Shown here: positions 7,770 to 15,097 of the stretch, in pieces | Layout: each line of letters opens with the position of its first letter | How positions within the stretch are numbered: position 1 is the first letter of the stretch | Origin: Candidatus Merdiplasma excrementigallinarum | GTDB lineage: Bacteria > Bacillota > Clostridia > Lachnospirales > Lachnospiraceae | Reading direction: 5' to 3' | NCBI GenBank assembly: GCA_018713435.1 | Contig: DVOS01000075.1 | Span: 1 to 45,558 of the forward strand | Length of the DNA: 45,558 nucleotides | Translations under genes and position numbers: made by a program | The notes under the pieces: model-generated | Databases searched by the model: none | What the model saw: the letters and a program-made list of their open reading frames with translations, nothing else | Told to the model about the DNA's origin: nothing

Positions 7770-8530
7770 AGGTGGGCCCTCTGCTTTCTGCTTCTATTGT
7801 CCTCTTCTACCATGGAGAGGAACATTTCTTCCAGATTGTCCGCCGCGAAACCGGACTGCAGGGCGCTTTGGCGAAGGTCATCCAGGCTTCCTTCAAACAG
7901 AAGCCGGCCATGGTTGAGAATACCGATGTCGTCCGCTATCAGTTCAATTTCGGACAGCATATGGGACGAGAGCAGGATGGTGCAGTCGTACAGATCCGGC
8001 AGGGATTTTACCAGGCTGCGGATTTCATGGATGCCGGCAGGGTCAAGCCCGTTTGTGGGCTCATCCAGAATCAGGATCGGCGGACGTCCCAGCAGCGCTC
8101 CGGCAAGACCCAGACGCTGCTTCATACCCAGCGAATACTTCTTTGCCAGCCGATTGCCAAATTCTGTAAGACCCACAAGATCCAGGGCATCCTCCACGGC
8201 GCTTTCCGGCAGCCCCAAAATCCTGCGGATAATATCCAGGTTTTCCCGGCCGGTCAGGTTCGCATAAAACGAAGGGGACTCGATGAAAGAGCCAACCTCC
8301 TTCAAAATCCTCATGCGGTCAGCGGGAAAATGCTTTCCGTCAATGGTAAAGCTGCCTTCGGTGGGAGCGGTAAGACCTAACAGCATTTTCATAGTGGTGG
8401 ATTTGCCTGCTCCGTTGGGCCCCAGGAAGCCGTAAATGCTGCCCTTGCGGACATGGAGGGAAACGTGGCTGACGGAAGTGAAGTTCTTATATTTTTTCGT
8501 CAGCCGTTCCGTAGTAATCATGTAATCCAT
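7766..8530 (-). CDS. ABC transporter ATPase, lantibiotic-protection type
   Basis: A 254-residue ATPase with all motifs: Walker A GPNGAGKST, Q-loop region, signature YSLGMKQRLG, Walker B ILILDEPTNGLDP and the switch His in LLSSHMLSEIE. The length and the GSFIESPSFYANLTGREN segment fit the BcrA/LanF group that powers bacitracin or lantibiotic resistance exporters. The start at 8530 places the AGGAG site 10 nt upstream; the ATG at 8539 is too close to it. The gene is divergent from a response regulator gene, with a shared direct-repeat operator candidate in between. Confidence 0.9.
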   Translation of the reverse strand: MDYMITTERLTKKYKNFTSVSHVSLHVRKGSIYGFLGPNGAGKSTTMKMLLGLTAPTEGSFTIDGKHFPADRMRILKEVGSFIESPSFYANLTGRENLDIIRRILGLPESAVEDALDLVGLTEFGNRLAKKYSLGMKQRLGLAGALLGRPPILILDEPTNGLDPAGIHEIRSLVKSLPDLYDCTILLSSHMLSEIELIADDIGILNHGRLLFEGSLDDLRQSALQSGFAADNLEEMFLSMVEEDNRSRKQRAHL

Positions 8531-8556
8531 AAAAAACATCTCCTTTCACTGGTTCC

Positions 8557-8654
8557 ATCATAAAACGCCAGCCTGATTTTTCCATTTTCCCGTCCTTACT
8601 TTTACCTTACTTTTTCGGGATCCCCGCCCCAGACTGGGCGCACTGTGCTATAAT
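8557..8654. promoter_or_regulatory. Divergent promoter region with an 11-bp-phased direct repeat
   Basis: CCTTACTTTT occurs twice in perfect tandem (8594-8603 and 8605-8614) with one base between, giving an 11-bp period as expected for an OmpR-family dimer site. On the minus strand a TATGAT -10 (8562-8557) for the exporter operon lies 31 bp away. On the plus strand an extended -10 TGC-TATAAT (8646-8654) for the regulator lies 34 bp from the repeat. Neither promoter has a good -35, which fits activator dependence. The repeat as binding site for the adjacent regulator is inference. Confidence 0.65.
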
Positions 8655-8675
8655 CGTCCCGGGAGGGACAACGCT

Positions 8676-9377
8676 ATGGACAACTCTTTTTTATACTCTA
8701 AAAAGATTCTGCTTGTAGATGATGAGCCGGATTTGCTGAAAATGGCAGCAGATATTTTAAAAGATGCCGGTTTTGAAACAGTACTGACCGCCCCGGGGGC
8801 AAAAGAAGCCGCCAAAACGGCGAAACAGGAAAAACCGGATTTGATAATCCTGGATGTCATGCTGCCGGATGGGGACGGTTTTTCTCTGATGAAGCAGCTT
8901 TGCACCTTTACAGATGTACCCGTTATCTTTTTAACGGCAAAAGATGAAGCCGCAGATAAACTGGCCGGACTGGGCCTTGGGGCAGATGATTATATTTCTA
9001 AGCCCTTTATGCCCCAGGAACTGCTGCTGCGGATCTATGCCATCCTGCGCCGCGCTTATAAAGAGGACAGCCCGCAGGTTAACCTGGATGGATGTACGAT
9101 TGATTTTAGCCGGGCAGAAGTCAGAAAAGGCGGCCGGGTTATCCCCCTGACGGCAAAAGAATATACCCTGCTGGAAACACTGGCCCGCAATGAGGGCAGG
9201 ATCGTTACGGTGGACGCCCTTTGTGAAGCGCTATGGGGAGATAACCCTTTTGGCTATGAAAACAGCCTGAACGCCCATGTGCGGCGCATCCGGGAGAAAA
9301 TAGAAGCTAATCCGTCAAAGCCGGTTTCTTTGATTACCATCAAGGGACTGGGCTATAAACTGAGGACAAGGAAGTGA
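8676..9377 (+). CDS. OmpR/PhoB-family response regulator
   Basis: A 233-residue regulator. The receiver (about 8-122) has the acidic pair D15-D16, phosphoryl-acceptor D60 in LIILDVMLPDGDG, T87 and K109 in YISKPF. The C-terminal winged helix (about 130-231) has LTAKEYTLLETLARNEGR and the recognition-helix region VDALCEALWG then NAHVRRIREKIE. It is co-transcribed with the kinase 4 bp downstream and divergent from a peptide-exporter operon, the arrangement of peptide-sensing detoxification modules. It probably activates the exporter through the repeat at 8594-8614. Confidence 0.92.
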   Translation: MDNSFLYSKKILLVDDEPDLLKMAADILKDAGFETVLTAPGAKEAAKTAKQEKPDLIILDVMLPDGDGFSLMKQLCTFTDVPVIFLTAKDEAADKLAGLGLGADDYISKPFMPQELLLRIYAILRRAYKEDSPQVNLDGCTIDFSRAEVRKGGRVIPLTAKEYTLLETLARNEGRIVTVDALCEALWGDNPFGYENSLNAHVRRIREKIEANPSKPVSLITIKGLGYKLRTRK

Positions 9378-9381
9378 CGCC

Positions 9382-10758
9382 ATGAAATCTTTTGGAACCT
9401 ATATTTCAAAGCATCTGGCATCTTTCGCTGTATTTCTCCTGCTCCTGGTGCTTGGCAATGTCATTCTGTTTGGTGTGACCTTCTATCACACCGTTTCGGA
9501 GGATTACGGAGAGGCGTCTCCCCGGGCTATGCTAAAGACGACCTCCTCTGCGGCAGACGCAGAGGGGATTGCGGATGACGCGGCGCGGAAACTGCGCCGG
9601 TACAAGATCTGGGCCATGTATCTGTCGCCGGCGGGAGAGTGCTATTGGACCCTGGATGTGCCGGAAGAAATACCGCGAAAGTATAACATTCAGGATGTGG
9701 CGCTGTTTGCAAAAGGCTATCTGAAGGATTATCCGGTTTTTGTATGGAATATGGATGAAGGCCTGCTGGTTTTGGGGTATCCCAAGGACAGCTATATGAA
9801 ACTTACCGGCAATTATTATTCCATTGAGGCAATCCGGAAACTTCCCTTCTATGGGGCGGGAATGCTGGTGATGGATGCGCTGTGCCTGTTTCTGGCCTAT
9901 TATGTCTCAAAACGCAGGATCATCCAAAATACAGGGCCCCTTGCAGAGGCCATTGAAACCCTGGCAGACGGCAAGCCTGCTTCGCTTCATATTGACGGAG
10001 AACTAGCTGAAATTGCGGACAGCGTAAATAAAGCCTCTTTGCTGTTGGGCAGGCAGAATGAAGCCAGAGCCAACTGGATTAGCGGCGTCTCTCACGACAT
10101 CCGCACCCCGCTTTCTATGATTATGGGGTATGCCGGCCGAATCGCCGCAGATGAGACCGCCAGTGAAACAGTCAGAGAGCAGGCCAGGATTGTGGAAAGA
10201 CAGGGCGTCAAAATCAAAGAACTGGTGCAGGATCTGAATTTGGTGTCCCAACTGGAATATGAAATGCAGCCGCTTCACAGGGAACCGATACGCCTGTCCA
10301 GACTCCTTCGTTCCTATGCGGCTGAACTGCTCAATTCCGGGATTTCGGATGCCTATACGATTGAAATAGATATTGAGCCGGAGGCGGAAAATGCCCTGCT
10401 GGACGGTGACGCCCGCCTGATTTTGCGGGCGATCGGCAACCTTGTGCAGAACAGTATCCGACATAATCCCCAGGGCTGCAGCATACGGCTTTCCCTTAAA
10501 AACACCGGCGAAACGCTTATTTTGACTGTCGCGGATGACGGAGCAGGGCTTACCCCCGAAAAGCTGCGGGGATTAAAGGAAAAGCCCCACTATATGGAAA
10601 GCGCCGATGAGCGGCTTGATCTGAGGCATGGGCTGGGGCTTTTGCTTGTACGCCGGATTGCGCAGGCGCACCAGGGGACTTTTTGTATAGAGAGTGAGCC
10701 CGGCAAAGGATGCAAGTCAAAAATTATTTTTGGAAAGAATTCGTCTGTACAGGAATAA
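9382..10758 (+). CDS. Sensor histidine kinase of the exporter-linked two-component system
   Basis: A 458-residue kinase. It has two membrane segments (about 12-33 and 155-175) around an extracellular domain of roughly 120 residues. The H-box SHDIRTPLSMIMGY carries the phospho-accepting His at 238. The ATPase part shows IGNLVQNSIRHN (N box), VADDGAGL (G1) and HGLGLLLVRRIAQAH (G2). It starts 4 bp after the regulator stop with its ribosome site (AAGGAAGTGA) inside the regulator's end. The larger extracellular loop suggests direct ligand sensing, unlike Bce-type intramembrane kinases; the ligand is unknown. Confidence 0.9.
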   Translation: MKSFGTYISKHLASFAVFLLLLVLGNVILFGVTFYHTVSEDYGEASPRAMLKTTSSAADAEGIADDAARKLRRYKIWAMYLSPAGECYWTLDVPEEIPRKYNIQDVALFAKGYLKDYPVFVWNMDEGLLVLGYPKDSYMKLTGNYYSIEAIRKLPFYGAGMLVMDALCLFLAYYVSKRRIIQNTGPLAEAIETLADGKPASLHIDGELAEIADSVNKASLLLGRQNEARANWISGVSHDIRTPLSMIMGYAGRIAADETASETVREQARIVERQGVKIKELVQDLNLVSQLEYEMQPLHREPIRLSRLLRSYAAELLNSGISDAYTIEIDIEPEAENALLDGDARLILRAIGNLVQNSIRHNPQGCSIRLSLKNTGETLILTVADDGAGLTPEKLRGLKEKPHYMESADERLDLRHGLGLLLVRRIAQAHQGTFCIESEPGKGCKSKIIFGKNSSVQE

Positions 10759-10810
10759 ATCAGAGGGAAGTGCGCATATTAACATCAAAACCGTGAAAGG
10801 AGAAACTGAA

Positions 10811-11233
10811 ATGAAGAAAATTCAGATCTGGATGATAAGCGCGCTGCTTCTGATCAGCGCCGGGAGCCTGGCGGGATGCGGAAACAGGGAAGATGAAAAT
10901 ATGCAGCAGGAAACCGCCGGGGAGAATGCCGGAACTACAGAGAAGGCGGAGGATCGGACCAATGCCGCCGACTCTCATGTGAACGGCGTTACAGACAACC
11001 GGGAAGAAAATGAAGGCGCAGTCGGCGGCGTGATTGATGATGTGGGAGACGCAGGGAAAGACCTGGTAGACGGCGTAGGAGAAGCGGGCAAGGATCTCAT
11101 TGACGGAGTGGAAAACGCCGGCGATGAGGTACTGGACGGCGCCCAGGATCTGGGAGATCAGGTGACAGGCGAGACGAAGGCCAGTGAAACCGCTGCCCCG
11201 GAAACCAACGCGGACGGGGTTGTGACGCCCTGA
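10811..11233 (+). CDS. Lipoprotein with 11-residue amphipathic repeats
   Basis: A 140-residue protein starting at 10811 behind GAAAGGAG. Residues 1-23 are a lipoprotein signal ending in the lipobox L20-A21-G22-C23. An acidic Asn/Glu-rich linker follows. Residues about 77-120 then hold tandem 11-mers: VGDAGKDLVDG, VGEAGKDLIDG, VENAGDEVLDG and a decayed AQDLGDQVTG. The 33-bp DNA units have diverged at third positions, so the protein pattern is the conserved part. It should be tethered outside the membrane as an amphipathic helix. It follows the kinase by 52 bp and precedes a terminator, so it likely belongs to the operon. Function is unknown; it might shield the membrane or sequester peptide. 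Confidence 0.75.
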   Translation: MKKIQIWMISALLLISAGSLAGCGNREDENMQQETAGENAGTTEKAEDRTNAADSHVNGVTDNREENEGAVGGVIDDVGDAGKDLVDGVGEAGKDLIDGVENAGDEVLDGAQDLGDQVTGETKASETAAPETNADGVVTP

Positions 11234-11252
11234 CCGGCGCTGCCCCGATAAG

Positions 11253-11292
11253 ACGCTCCTTTTCCTCCCCCGGGGATAAAGGAGCGTTTTTT
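11253..11292 (+). terminator. Rho-independent terminator after the regulator-kinase-lipoprotein operon
   Basis: ACGCTCCTTT (11253-11262) pairs with AAAGGAGCGT (11278-11287), followed by a run of six Ts (11287-11292). Confidence 0.9.
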
Positions 11293-11309
11293 GCATGAAA
11301 AGTTAAAAG

Positions 11310-11339
11310 CTGACAGAAACCCTGAGGATGTGGTAAGAT
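11310..11339 (+). promoter_or_regulatory. Promoter of the HisA-like gene
   Basis: CTGACA (11310-11315) and TAAGAT (11334-11339) are spaced by 18 bp, 30 bp upstream of the start codon and just after a terminator. Confidence 0.5.
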
Positions 11340-11369
11340 AAAAAAGACTGGAAAGGAGGAGGGACGGTT

Positions 11370-12185
11370 ATGCGCTTTCGGCCCTGTATCGACATACACA
11401 ACGGAAAAGTGAAACAGATCGTGGGAGGCTCCCTGCGGGATCAGGGAGATCAGGCCAGAGAGAACTATGTATCAGAGAAGGACGCGGGCTGGTACGCCCG
11501 CTTTTATGAGAGGGACGGCCTTAAGGGAGGACATATTATTCTGCTGAATCCGGAGACCTCCCCCTGCTATGAGGCCACCAGAGCCCAGGCTTTTCTGGCG
11601 CTGCGGGAAACGCCGGGACGTTTTCAGGCAGGCGGCGGCATAAAACCGGACAATGCCCAGGAGTTTCTGGACGCCGGAGCGTCCCATGTGATTGTCACCT
11701 CCTATGTGTTTCAGGGCGGCCGGGTGCGCTGGGAAAATCTGGAGAAGATGAAAGCGGCGGTGGGGAAAGAACGGCTGGTGCTGGACTTAAGCTGCCGGAA
11801 AAAAGAAAACGCCTATTACATCGTGACAGACCGGTGGCAGAATTTTACCGACGTAATCCTCACACCTCGGGTTCTGGAGGAACTGTCCGGTTTCTGCGAT
11901 GAGTTTCTGGTTCACGGGGTGGATGCGGAGGGAAAAACTGCCGGTCCGGAACTGGAGCTGGTACGGATGCTGGGGGAGTGGCAGGGATGCCCGGTAACCT
12001 ATGCGGGAGGCATCGGAAGTCTGCAGGATCTGGGGCAGGTGGGCCGGCTGGGAGAAAACCGGGTGGATATTACCATTGGCAGCGCCCTGGACTTATTTGG
12101 CGGCAGTATGAAATACAGGGAAGTCCTGGATTTTTGTGAAAAATTTACAGAAAATTCATTGAATAACGGGGAAAGTGTGGTATAA
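11370..12185 (+). CDS. hisA: HisA-type ribotide isomerase of the eukaryote-like form
   Basis: A 271-residue TIM-barrel protein beginning RFRPCIDIHNGKVKQIVGGS, with the catalytic Asp near residue 8. Also visible are QAGGGIKPDNAQEFLDAGAS (first phosphate-binding loop) and VTYAGGIGSLQDL (second). The insertions and the long N-terminal part match the eukaryotic/fungal HIS6-like form of phosphoribosylformimino-5-aminoimidazole carboxamide ribotide isomerase more than the ~240-residue bacterial form. It catalyses the Amadori isomerisation in histidine synthesis. It stands alone, behind its own promoter and an AAAGGAGGAGG ribosome site, with no other his gene in view. Confidence 0.8.
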   Translation: MRFRPCIDIHNGKVKQIVGGSLRDQGDQARENYVSEKDAGWYARFYERDGLKGGHIILLNPETSPCYEATRAQAFLALRETPGRFQAGGGIKPDNAQEFLDAGASHVIVTSYVFQGGRVRWENLEKMKAAVGKERLVLDLSCRKKENAYYIVTDRWQNFTDVILTPRVLEELSGFCDEFLVHGVDAEGKTAGPELELVRMLGEWQGCPVTYAGGIGSLQDLGQVGRLGENRVDITIGSALDLFGGSMKYREVLDFCEKFTENSLNNGESVV

Positions 12186-12186
12186 T
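12159..12186 (+). promoter_or_regulatory. Promoter of hpf inside the end of the HisA-like gene
   Basis: TTGAAT (12159-12164) and a perfect TATAAT (12181-12186) are spaced by 16 bp. The -10 overlaps the hisA stop codon region. Confidence 0.7.
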
Positions 12187-12253
12187 CAACATATAATAGC
12201 TGGAAGCGTTTTGCGCTGCAGCTGTTTGAGAAAATAGCAAAGGGGTTGATGAC

Positions 12254-12787
12254 ATGAGATTCACAATCAGCGGGAAAAATTTAGAAGTGACAGAAGGCCT
12301 GAGAAATGCCGTCACCGAGAAGCTGGGAAAGCTGGAACGCTATTTTACCCCGGAAACTGAGATTATTGTGACGATGAGTGTGGAGAAGGAGCGTCAGAAG
12401 ATCGAGGTGACCATCCCGGTAAAGGGAAACATTATCCGTTCAGAGCAGGTCAGCAACGATATGTATGTATCCATTGATCTGGTGGAAGAGGTGATTGAAC
12501 GGCAGCTTCGCAAATACAGAACCAAGATTATTGAGAAGCATCAGGAGGGCGGCAATTTCAAGAAGGAATTCCTGGAGATTGACGATGCCGCTGAACCGCT
12601 GGAGGAAGTAAAGATCATCCGTACCAAGCACTTTGGCATGAAACCCATGTATCCGGAGGATGCATGCGTACAGATGGAATTGCTGGGACACAGCTTTTTC
12701 GTATTCCGCAATGCGGAGACGGATGAGGTGAACGTGGTCTACAAGCGGAAAGGAAATACTTACGGACTGATTGAGCCGGAGTTCTAA
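12254..12787 (+). CDS. hpf: Ribosome hibernation promoting factor, long form
   Basis: A 177-residue protein. Residues 1-100 form the HPF/RaiA beta-alpha domain (MRFTISGKNLEVTEGLRNAV, then LGKLERYF). After a charged linker (about 101-120), residues about 121-177 form the C-terminal dimerisation domain (IIRTKHFGMKPMYPEDACVQ, then NVVYKRKGNTYGLIEP). This long form joins 70S ribosomes into inactive 100S dimers in stationary phase. In many Firmicutes hpf lies directly before secA; here secA is about 12.8 kb further on. A hairpin repeat follows the stop by 57 bp. Confidence 0.95.
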   Translation: MRFTISGKNLEVTEGLRNAVTEKLGKLERYFTPETEIIVTMSVEKERQKIEVTIPVKGNIIRSEQVSNDMYVSIDLVEEVIERQLRKYRTKIIEKHQEGGNFKKEFLEIDDAAEPLEEVKIIRTKHFGMKPMYPEDACVQMELLGHSFFVFRNAETDEVNVVYKRKGNTYGLIEPEF

Positions 12788-12844
12788 GCCGCGGCAGACA
12801 GCGGAAGCGAAAAAGAGATCTGATAGAGACGAAGCAGAACAACA

Positions 12845-12889
12845 GAGGGTGCTGCAAAATCATGAAATTCATGATGAAGCAGCACCCTC
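12845..12889. repeat. Dispersed hairpin repeat, copy 3
   Basis: GAGGGTGCTGC (12845-12855) pairs perfectly with GCAGCACCCTC (12879-12889), and the interior holds the palindrome ATCATGAAATTCATGAT (12859-12875). It lies between the convergent hpf and mntP genes and is followed by the tail block GTTCTACCATAAATGT shared with copy 2. Confidence 0.85.
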
Positions 12890-12905
12890 GTTCTACCATA
12901 AATGT

Positions 12906-13068
12906 GAGGGAAAGTTACAAAAAAGAGTACATATGCTTCCAGTACATCCAGGTGTACACATGTCCGAGACAAATGTTCCGCAGCAGGCGGATTATTCCGC
13001 TTGCTGCGGACAGATGTCGATAGGACAAGGTGAACACCGGAAGCAATGAAATCTTTTTGTAACCTCCC
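12906..13068. repeat. Large nested imperfect palindrome attached to hairpin copy 3
   Basis: The outer arms GGGAAAGTTACAAAAAAGAG...TATGCTTCC (12908-12940) and GGAAGCAATGAAATC...TTTGTAACCTCCC (13039-13068) are inverted copies of each other. Inside, successive arms pair: GGTGT with ACACC, CAC with GTG, GTCC with GGAC, and GACA with TGTC. The core is a 15-bp hairpin, TCCGCAGCAGGCGGA (12977-12991) against TCCGCTTGCTGCGGA (12996-13010), with a TTAT loop. Copy 2 has only the right outer arm. No ORF of note lies inside. Confidence 0.75.
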
Positions 13069-13108
13069 TTTTTTTTGCCGGGAAACGAAATGGTGTTTAA
13101 AGCTTGAA

Positions 13109-13693
13109 TCAGAAAACCCCGGTGATAAAAATCTCCAGTCCGATGACCACCAGGATGGAGCCTCCCAGGATGGAGGCCTTCCGGGAGAGTTTTGTCCCGA
13201 ACTTTTTTCCGATCAGCAGACCCACCATGCAGATGATAAAGGTGACGGCGGCGATGATCAGGGAACAGACCAGCGCCATCAGCCAGTCGTACTCCGCGAT
13301 GGTAAATCCTACGGACAGGGCGTCGATGGATGTGGCGATGCCCTGGACGATGAGGGCGGCGAAACTGACGCCTGCCTTTTCCGAGTTTCCGTCTTCGCTT
13401 CGGATTCCTTCCAGCAGCATTTTTCCGCCGATAAACAGCAGCAGCACCAGGGCGATCCAGGGCGTCAGCTGACGGAAAGCGTCAAAGTAACGGACGATGG
13501 TGTGGATACAGACCCATCCCAGCATGGGCATCAGCGCCTGAAAACCGGCAAATACTCCGGCAATGGCGCACATCCGTCCGGACCGCATACGGGGCTCGTT
13601 CAGTCCGTTGGCCATAGAGACGGAGAAGGCGTCCATGGCCAGCCCAACGCCCAGAAGAGCGCTGTTAAAGAGAAACAGGTAATTCCATTCCAT
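13109..13693 (-). CDS. mntP: Manganese efflux pump MntP
   Basis: A 194-residue membrane protein with six segments. The start at 13693 is behind ATGGAGGAAAACGT. Both halves carry the family Asp motif: GLAMDAFSVSMANGL near residue 20 and GIATSIDALSVG near residue 117, the repeats that place acidic residues in the ion path. MntP exports Mn2+ and protects against Mn overload. The leader contains a yybP-ykoY manganese riboswitch followed by a terminator, so expression should rise with Mn2+. It converges on hpf across hairpin repeat copy 3. Confidence 0.93.
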   Translation of the reverse strand: MEWNYLFLFNSALLGVGLAMDAFSVSMANGLNEPRMRSGRMCAIAGVFAGFQALMPMLGWVCIHTIVRYFDAFRQLTPWIALVLLLFIGGKMLLEGIRSEDGNSEKAGVSFAALIVQGIATSIDALSVGFTIAEYDWLMALVCSLIIAAVTFIICMVGLLIGKKFGTKLSRKASILGGSILVVIGLEIFITGVF

Positions 13694-13707
13694 ACGTTTT
13701 CCTCCAT

Positions 13708-13741
13708 AAAAAAATGGATACGGTACCTGAGTACCATATCC
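13708..13741 (-). terminator. Riboswitch-controlled terminator before mntP
   Basis: On the minus strand GGATATGGTAC-TCAG-GTACCGTATCC (13741-13716) is followed by seven Ts (13714-13708). The mntP ribosome site starts right after the T-run, so this terminator must be prevented for expression. Confidence 0.88.
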
Positions 13742-13744
13742 GGA

Positions 13745-13880
13745 TTCACATAAAGAAAGAGACTCCATGTACAGCACGCAGTGATACATGAGTCTCGCAA
13801 TTTAAAACAAGCCAGACCAGAAGGCCAGTATGTTGACTTGCTACGCGCCGGGCGCGCTTGCTACTCCCTCATCGGAAAGA
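13745..13880 (-). promoter_or_regulatory. yybP-ykoY manganese riboswitch upstream of mntP
   Basis: Reading the minus strand from about 13875: GAGGGAGTAGC, a G+C-rich hairpin (GCGCGCCCGGCGCG), TAGCAAGTCAACAT, GGCC hairpin segments, then ATTGCGAGACTCATGTA paired with TACATGGAGTCTC. These are the conserved blocks of the yybP-ykoY aptamer, a known Mn2+ sensor that often precedes mntP-type genes. A terminator stem follows directly, so Mn2+ binding presumably favours read-through. Boundaries are approximate. Confidence 0.85.
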
Positions 13881-13888
13881 TCTTTACC

Positions 13889-13917
13889 ATCTTAGCAAAC
13901 AGAGAAATTTTTGTCAA
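13889..13917 (-). promoter_or_regulatory. Promoter of the mntP riboswitch transcript
   Basis: On the minus strand a perfect TTGACA (13917-13912) and TAAGAT (13894-13889) are separated by 17 bp, placing the transcript start just before the aptamer. Confidence 0.8.
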
Positions 13918-13960
13918 CAATTTTCCCTCTGCTGCGTTTTTATAAAGTTGCCGGGACAGA

Positions 13961-13990
13961 TTGACAACGGTGATTTTAAAGTGATATGAT
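13961..13990 (+). promoter_or_regulatory. Promoter of the aldo/keto reductase operon
   Basis: TTGACA (13961-13966) and TATGAT (13985-13990) are spaced by 18 bp and lie 78 bp before the start codon. This is divergent from the mntP promoter. Confidence 0.75.
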
Positions 13991-14068
13991 TTTTAAAAAT
14001 CGAATACGAAAGAAACAGGCTCTGATAAATATGGCAGGGCTTTTCTGCGTGTATAAGGAGGAAGATTT

Positions 14069-15097
14069 ATGAAGCAGATTACACTGGGAAAAACCGGTAT
14101 CACAGTGCCCCAGAATGCTTTCGGCGCTCTGCCGATTCAGCGGGTAAGCAAAGAAATGGCGGTTAAACTGCTGCGCCGCGCCTATGAGGGCGGGATGCGC
14201 TTTTTTGATACGGCCAGAGCCTACAGCGACAGTGAAGAGAAAGTAGGAGCGGCCTTTGACGGAATGCGGGATAAGGTGTTTATCGCTACCAAGACGGGAG
14301 CCAAGACGCCGGAAGAATTCTGGAACCATCTGGAAACCTCCCTGAGAAACCTTCGCACCGACTATGTGGATCTGTACCAGTTCCACTGCGCGGATCAGTG
14401 CTACCGGCCGGGGGACGGCACCGGTATGTACGAGTGTATGCTGGAGGCAAAGAGACAGGGCAAAATCCGCCATATCGGCATCACAGCCCACAAACTTTAC
14501 ATAGCGGAGGAGATTGTGGAATCCGGCCTGTATGAAACCCTTCAGTATCCGTTCAGCTATCTGTCCTCCGAGAGAGAAAAACAGCTGGTGGAGAACTGTA
14601 AAAAAGCGGATATGGGCTTTATTGCCATGAAAGCCCTGGCAGGAGGCCTGATCAACCGGTCAGAGGCGGCCATGGCCTTTATAAGCCAGTACGACCAGGT
14701 GCTTCCCATCTGGGGCATCCAGAAAGAAAAAGAGCTGGAAGAGTGGCTGGGCTGCATGGAAGAGACGCCCGGCATGACAGAAGAAATCCGCGCGTTTATT
14801 GAAAAAGAGCAGCAGGAGCTGACCGGAGAGTTCTGCCGGGGCTGCGGCTACTGCATGCCCTGTCCTGCCGGCATCCAGATCAACCAGTGCGCCAGAATGT
14901 CCCTGATGCTGCGCCGGGCGCCTTCCGCAGCCTGGCTGACCCCTGAGATGCAGGCTGAGATGAGAAAGATCGAGGGATGTCTGGAGTGCGGTCAGTGCAT
15001 GAAGAAATGTCCCTATGAATTAAATACGCCGGAACTGCTGAAAAAGAATTACGAGGACTACAAGCGGGTTCTGGCAGGAGAAGTGAAGGTACAGTGA
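14069..15097 (+). CDS. Aldo/keto reductase with C-terminal 4Fe-4S ferredoxin domain
   Basis: A 342-residue two-domain protein. Residues 1-~245 are an aldo/keto reductase barrel with the catalytic set visible: Asp in FFDTA, Tyr in RAYSD, Lys in ATKTG and His in YQFHC. Residues ~255-325 carry two cysteine clusters, CRGCGYCMPCP and CLECGQCMKKCP, typical of a 2x[4Fe-4S] ferredoxin module. The family occurs widely in Clostridia; the physiological substrate is not known. The ribosome site AAGGAGGAAG precedes the ATG. The following transporter start overlaps its stop, which suggests one operon. Confidence 0.92.
   Translation: MKQITLGKTGITVPQNAFGALPIQRVSKEMAVKLLRRAYEGGMRFFDTARAYSDSEEKVGAAFDGMRDKVFIATKTGAKTPEEFWNHLETSLRNLRTDYVDLYQFHCADQCYRPGDGTGMYECMLEAKRQGKIRHIGITAHKLYIAEEIVESGLYETLQYPFSYLSSEREKQLVENCKKADMGFIAMKALAGGLINRSEAAMAFISQYDQVLPIWGIQKEKELEEWLGCMEETPGMTEEIRAFIEKEQQELTGEFCRGCGYCMPCPAGIQINQCARMSLMLRRAPSAAWLTPEMQAEMRKIEGCLECGQCMKKCPYELNTPELLKKNYEDYKRVLAGEVKVQ

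Noticed and set aside
10811-11233. Possible CRISPR-like or satellite array because of 33-bp units
   Set aside because: The 33-bp units are in-frame protein repeats with diverged third positions, not identical repeats with spacers.
13046-13753. A 235-codon plus-strand frame opposite mntP
   Set aside because: It is antisense to MntP and its terminator; the composition is Asp/Gly/Gln-rich as expected for a shadow.
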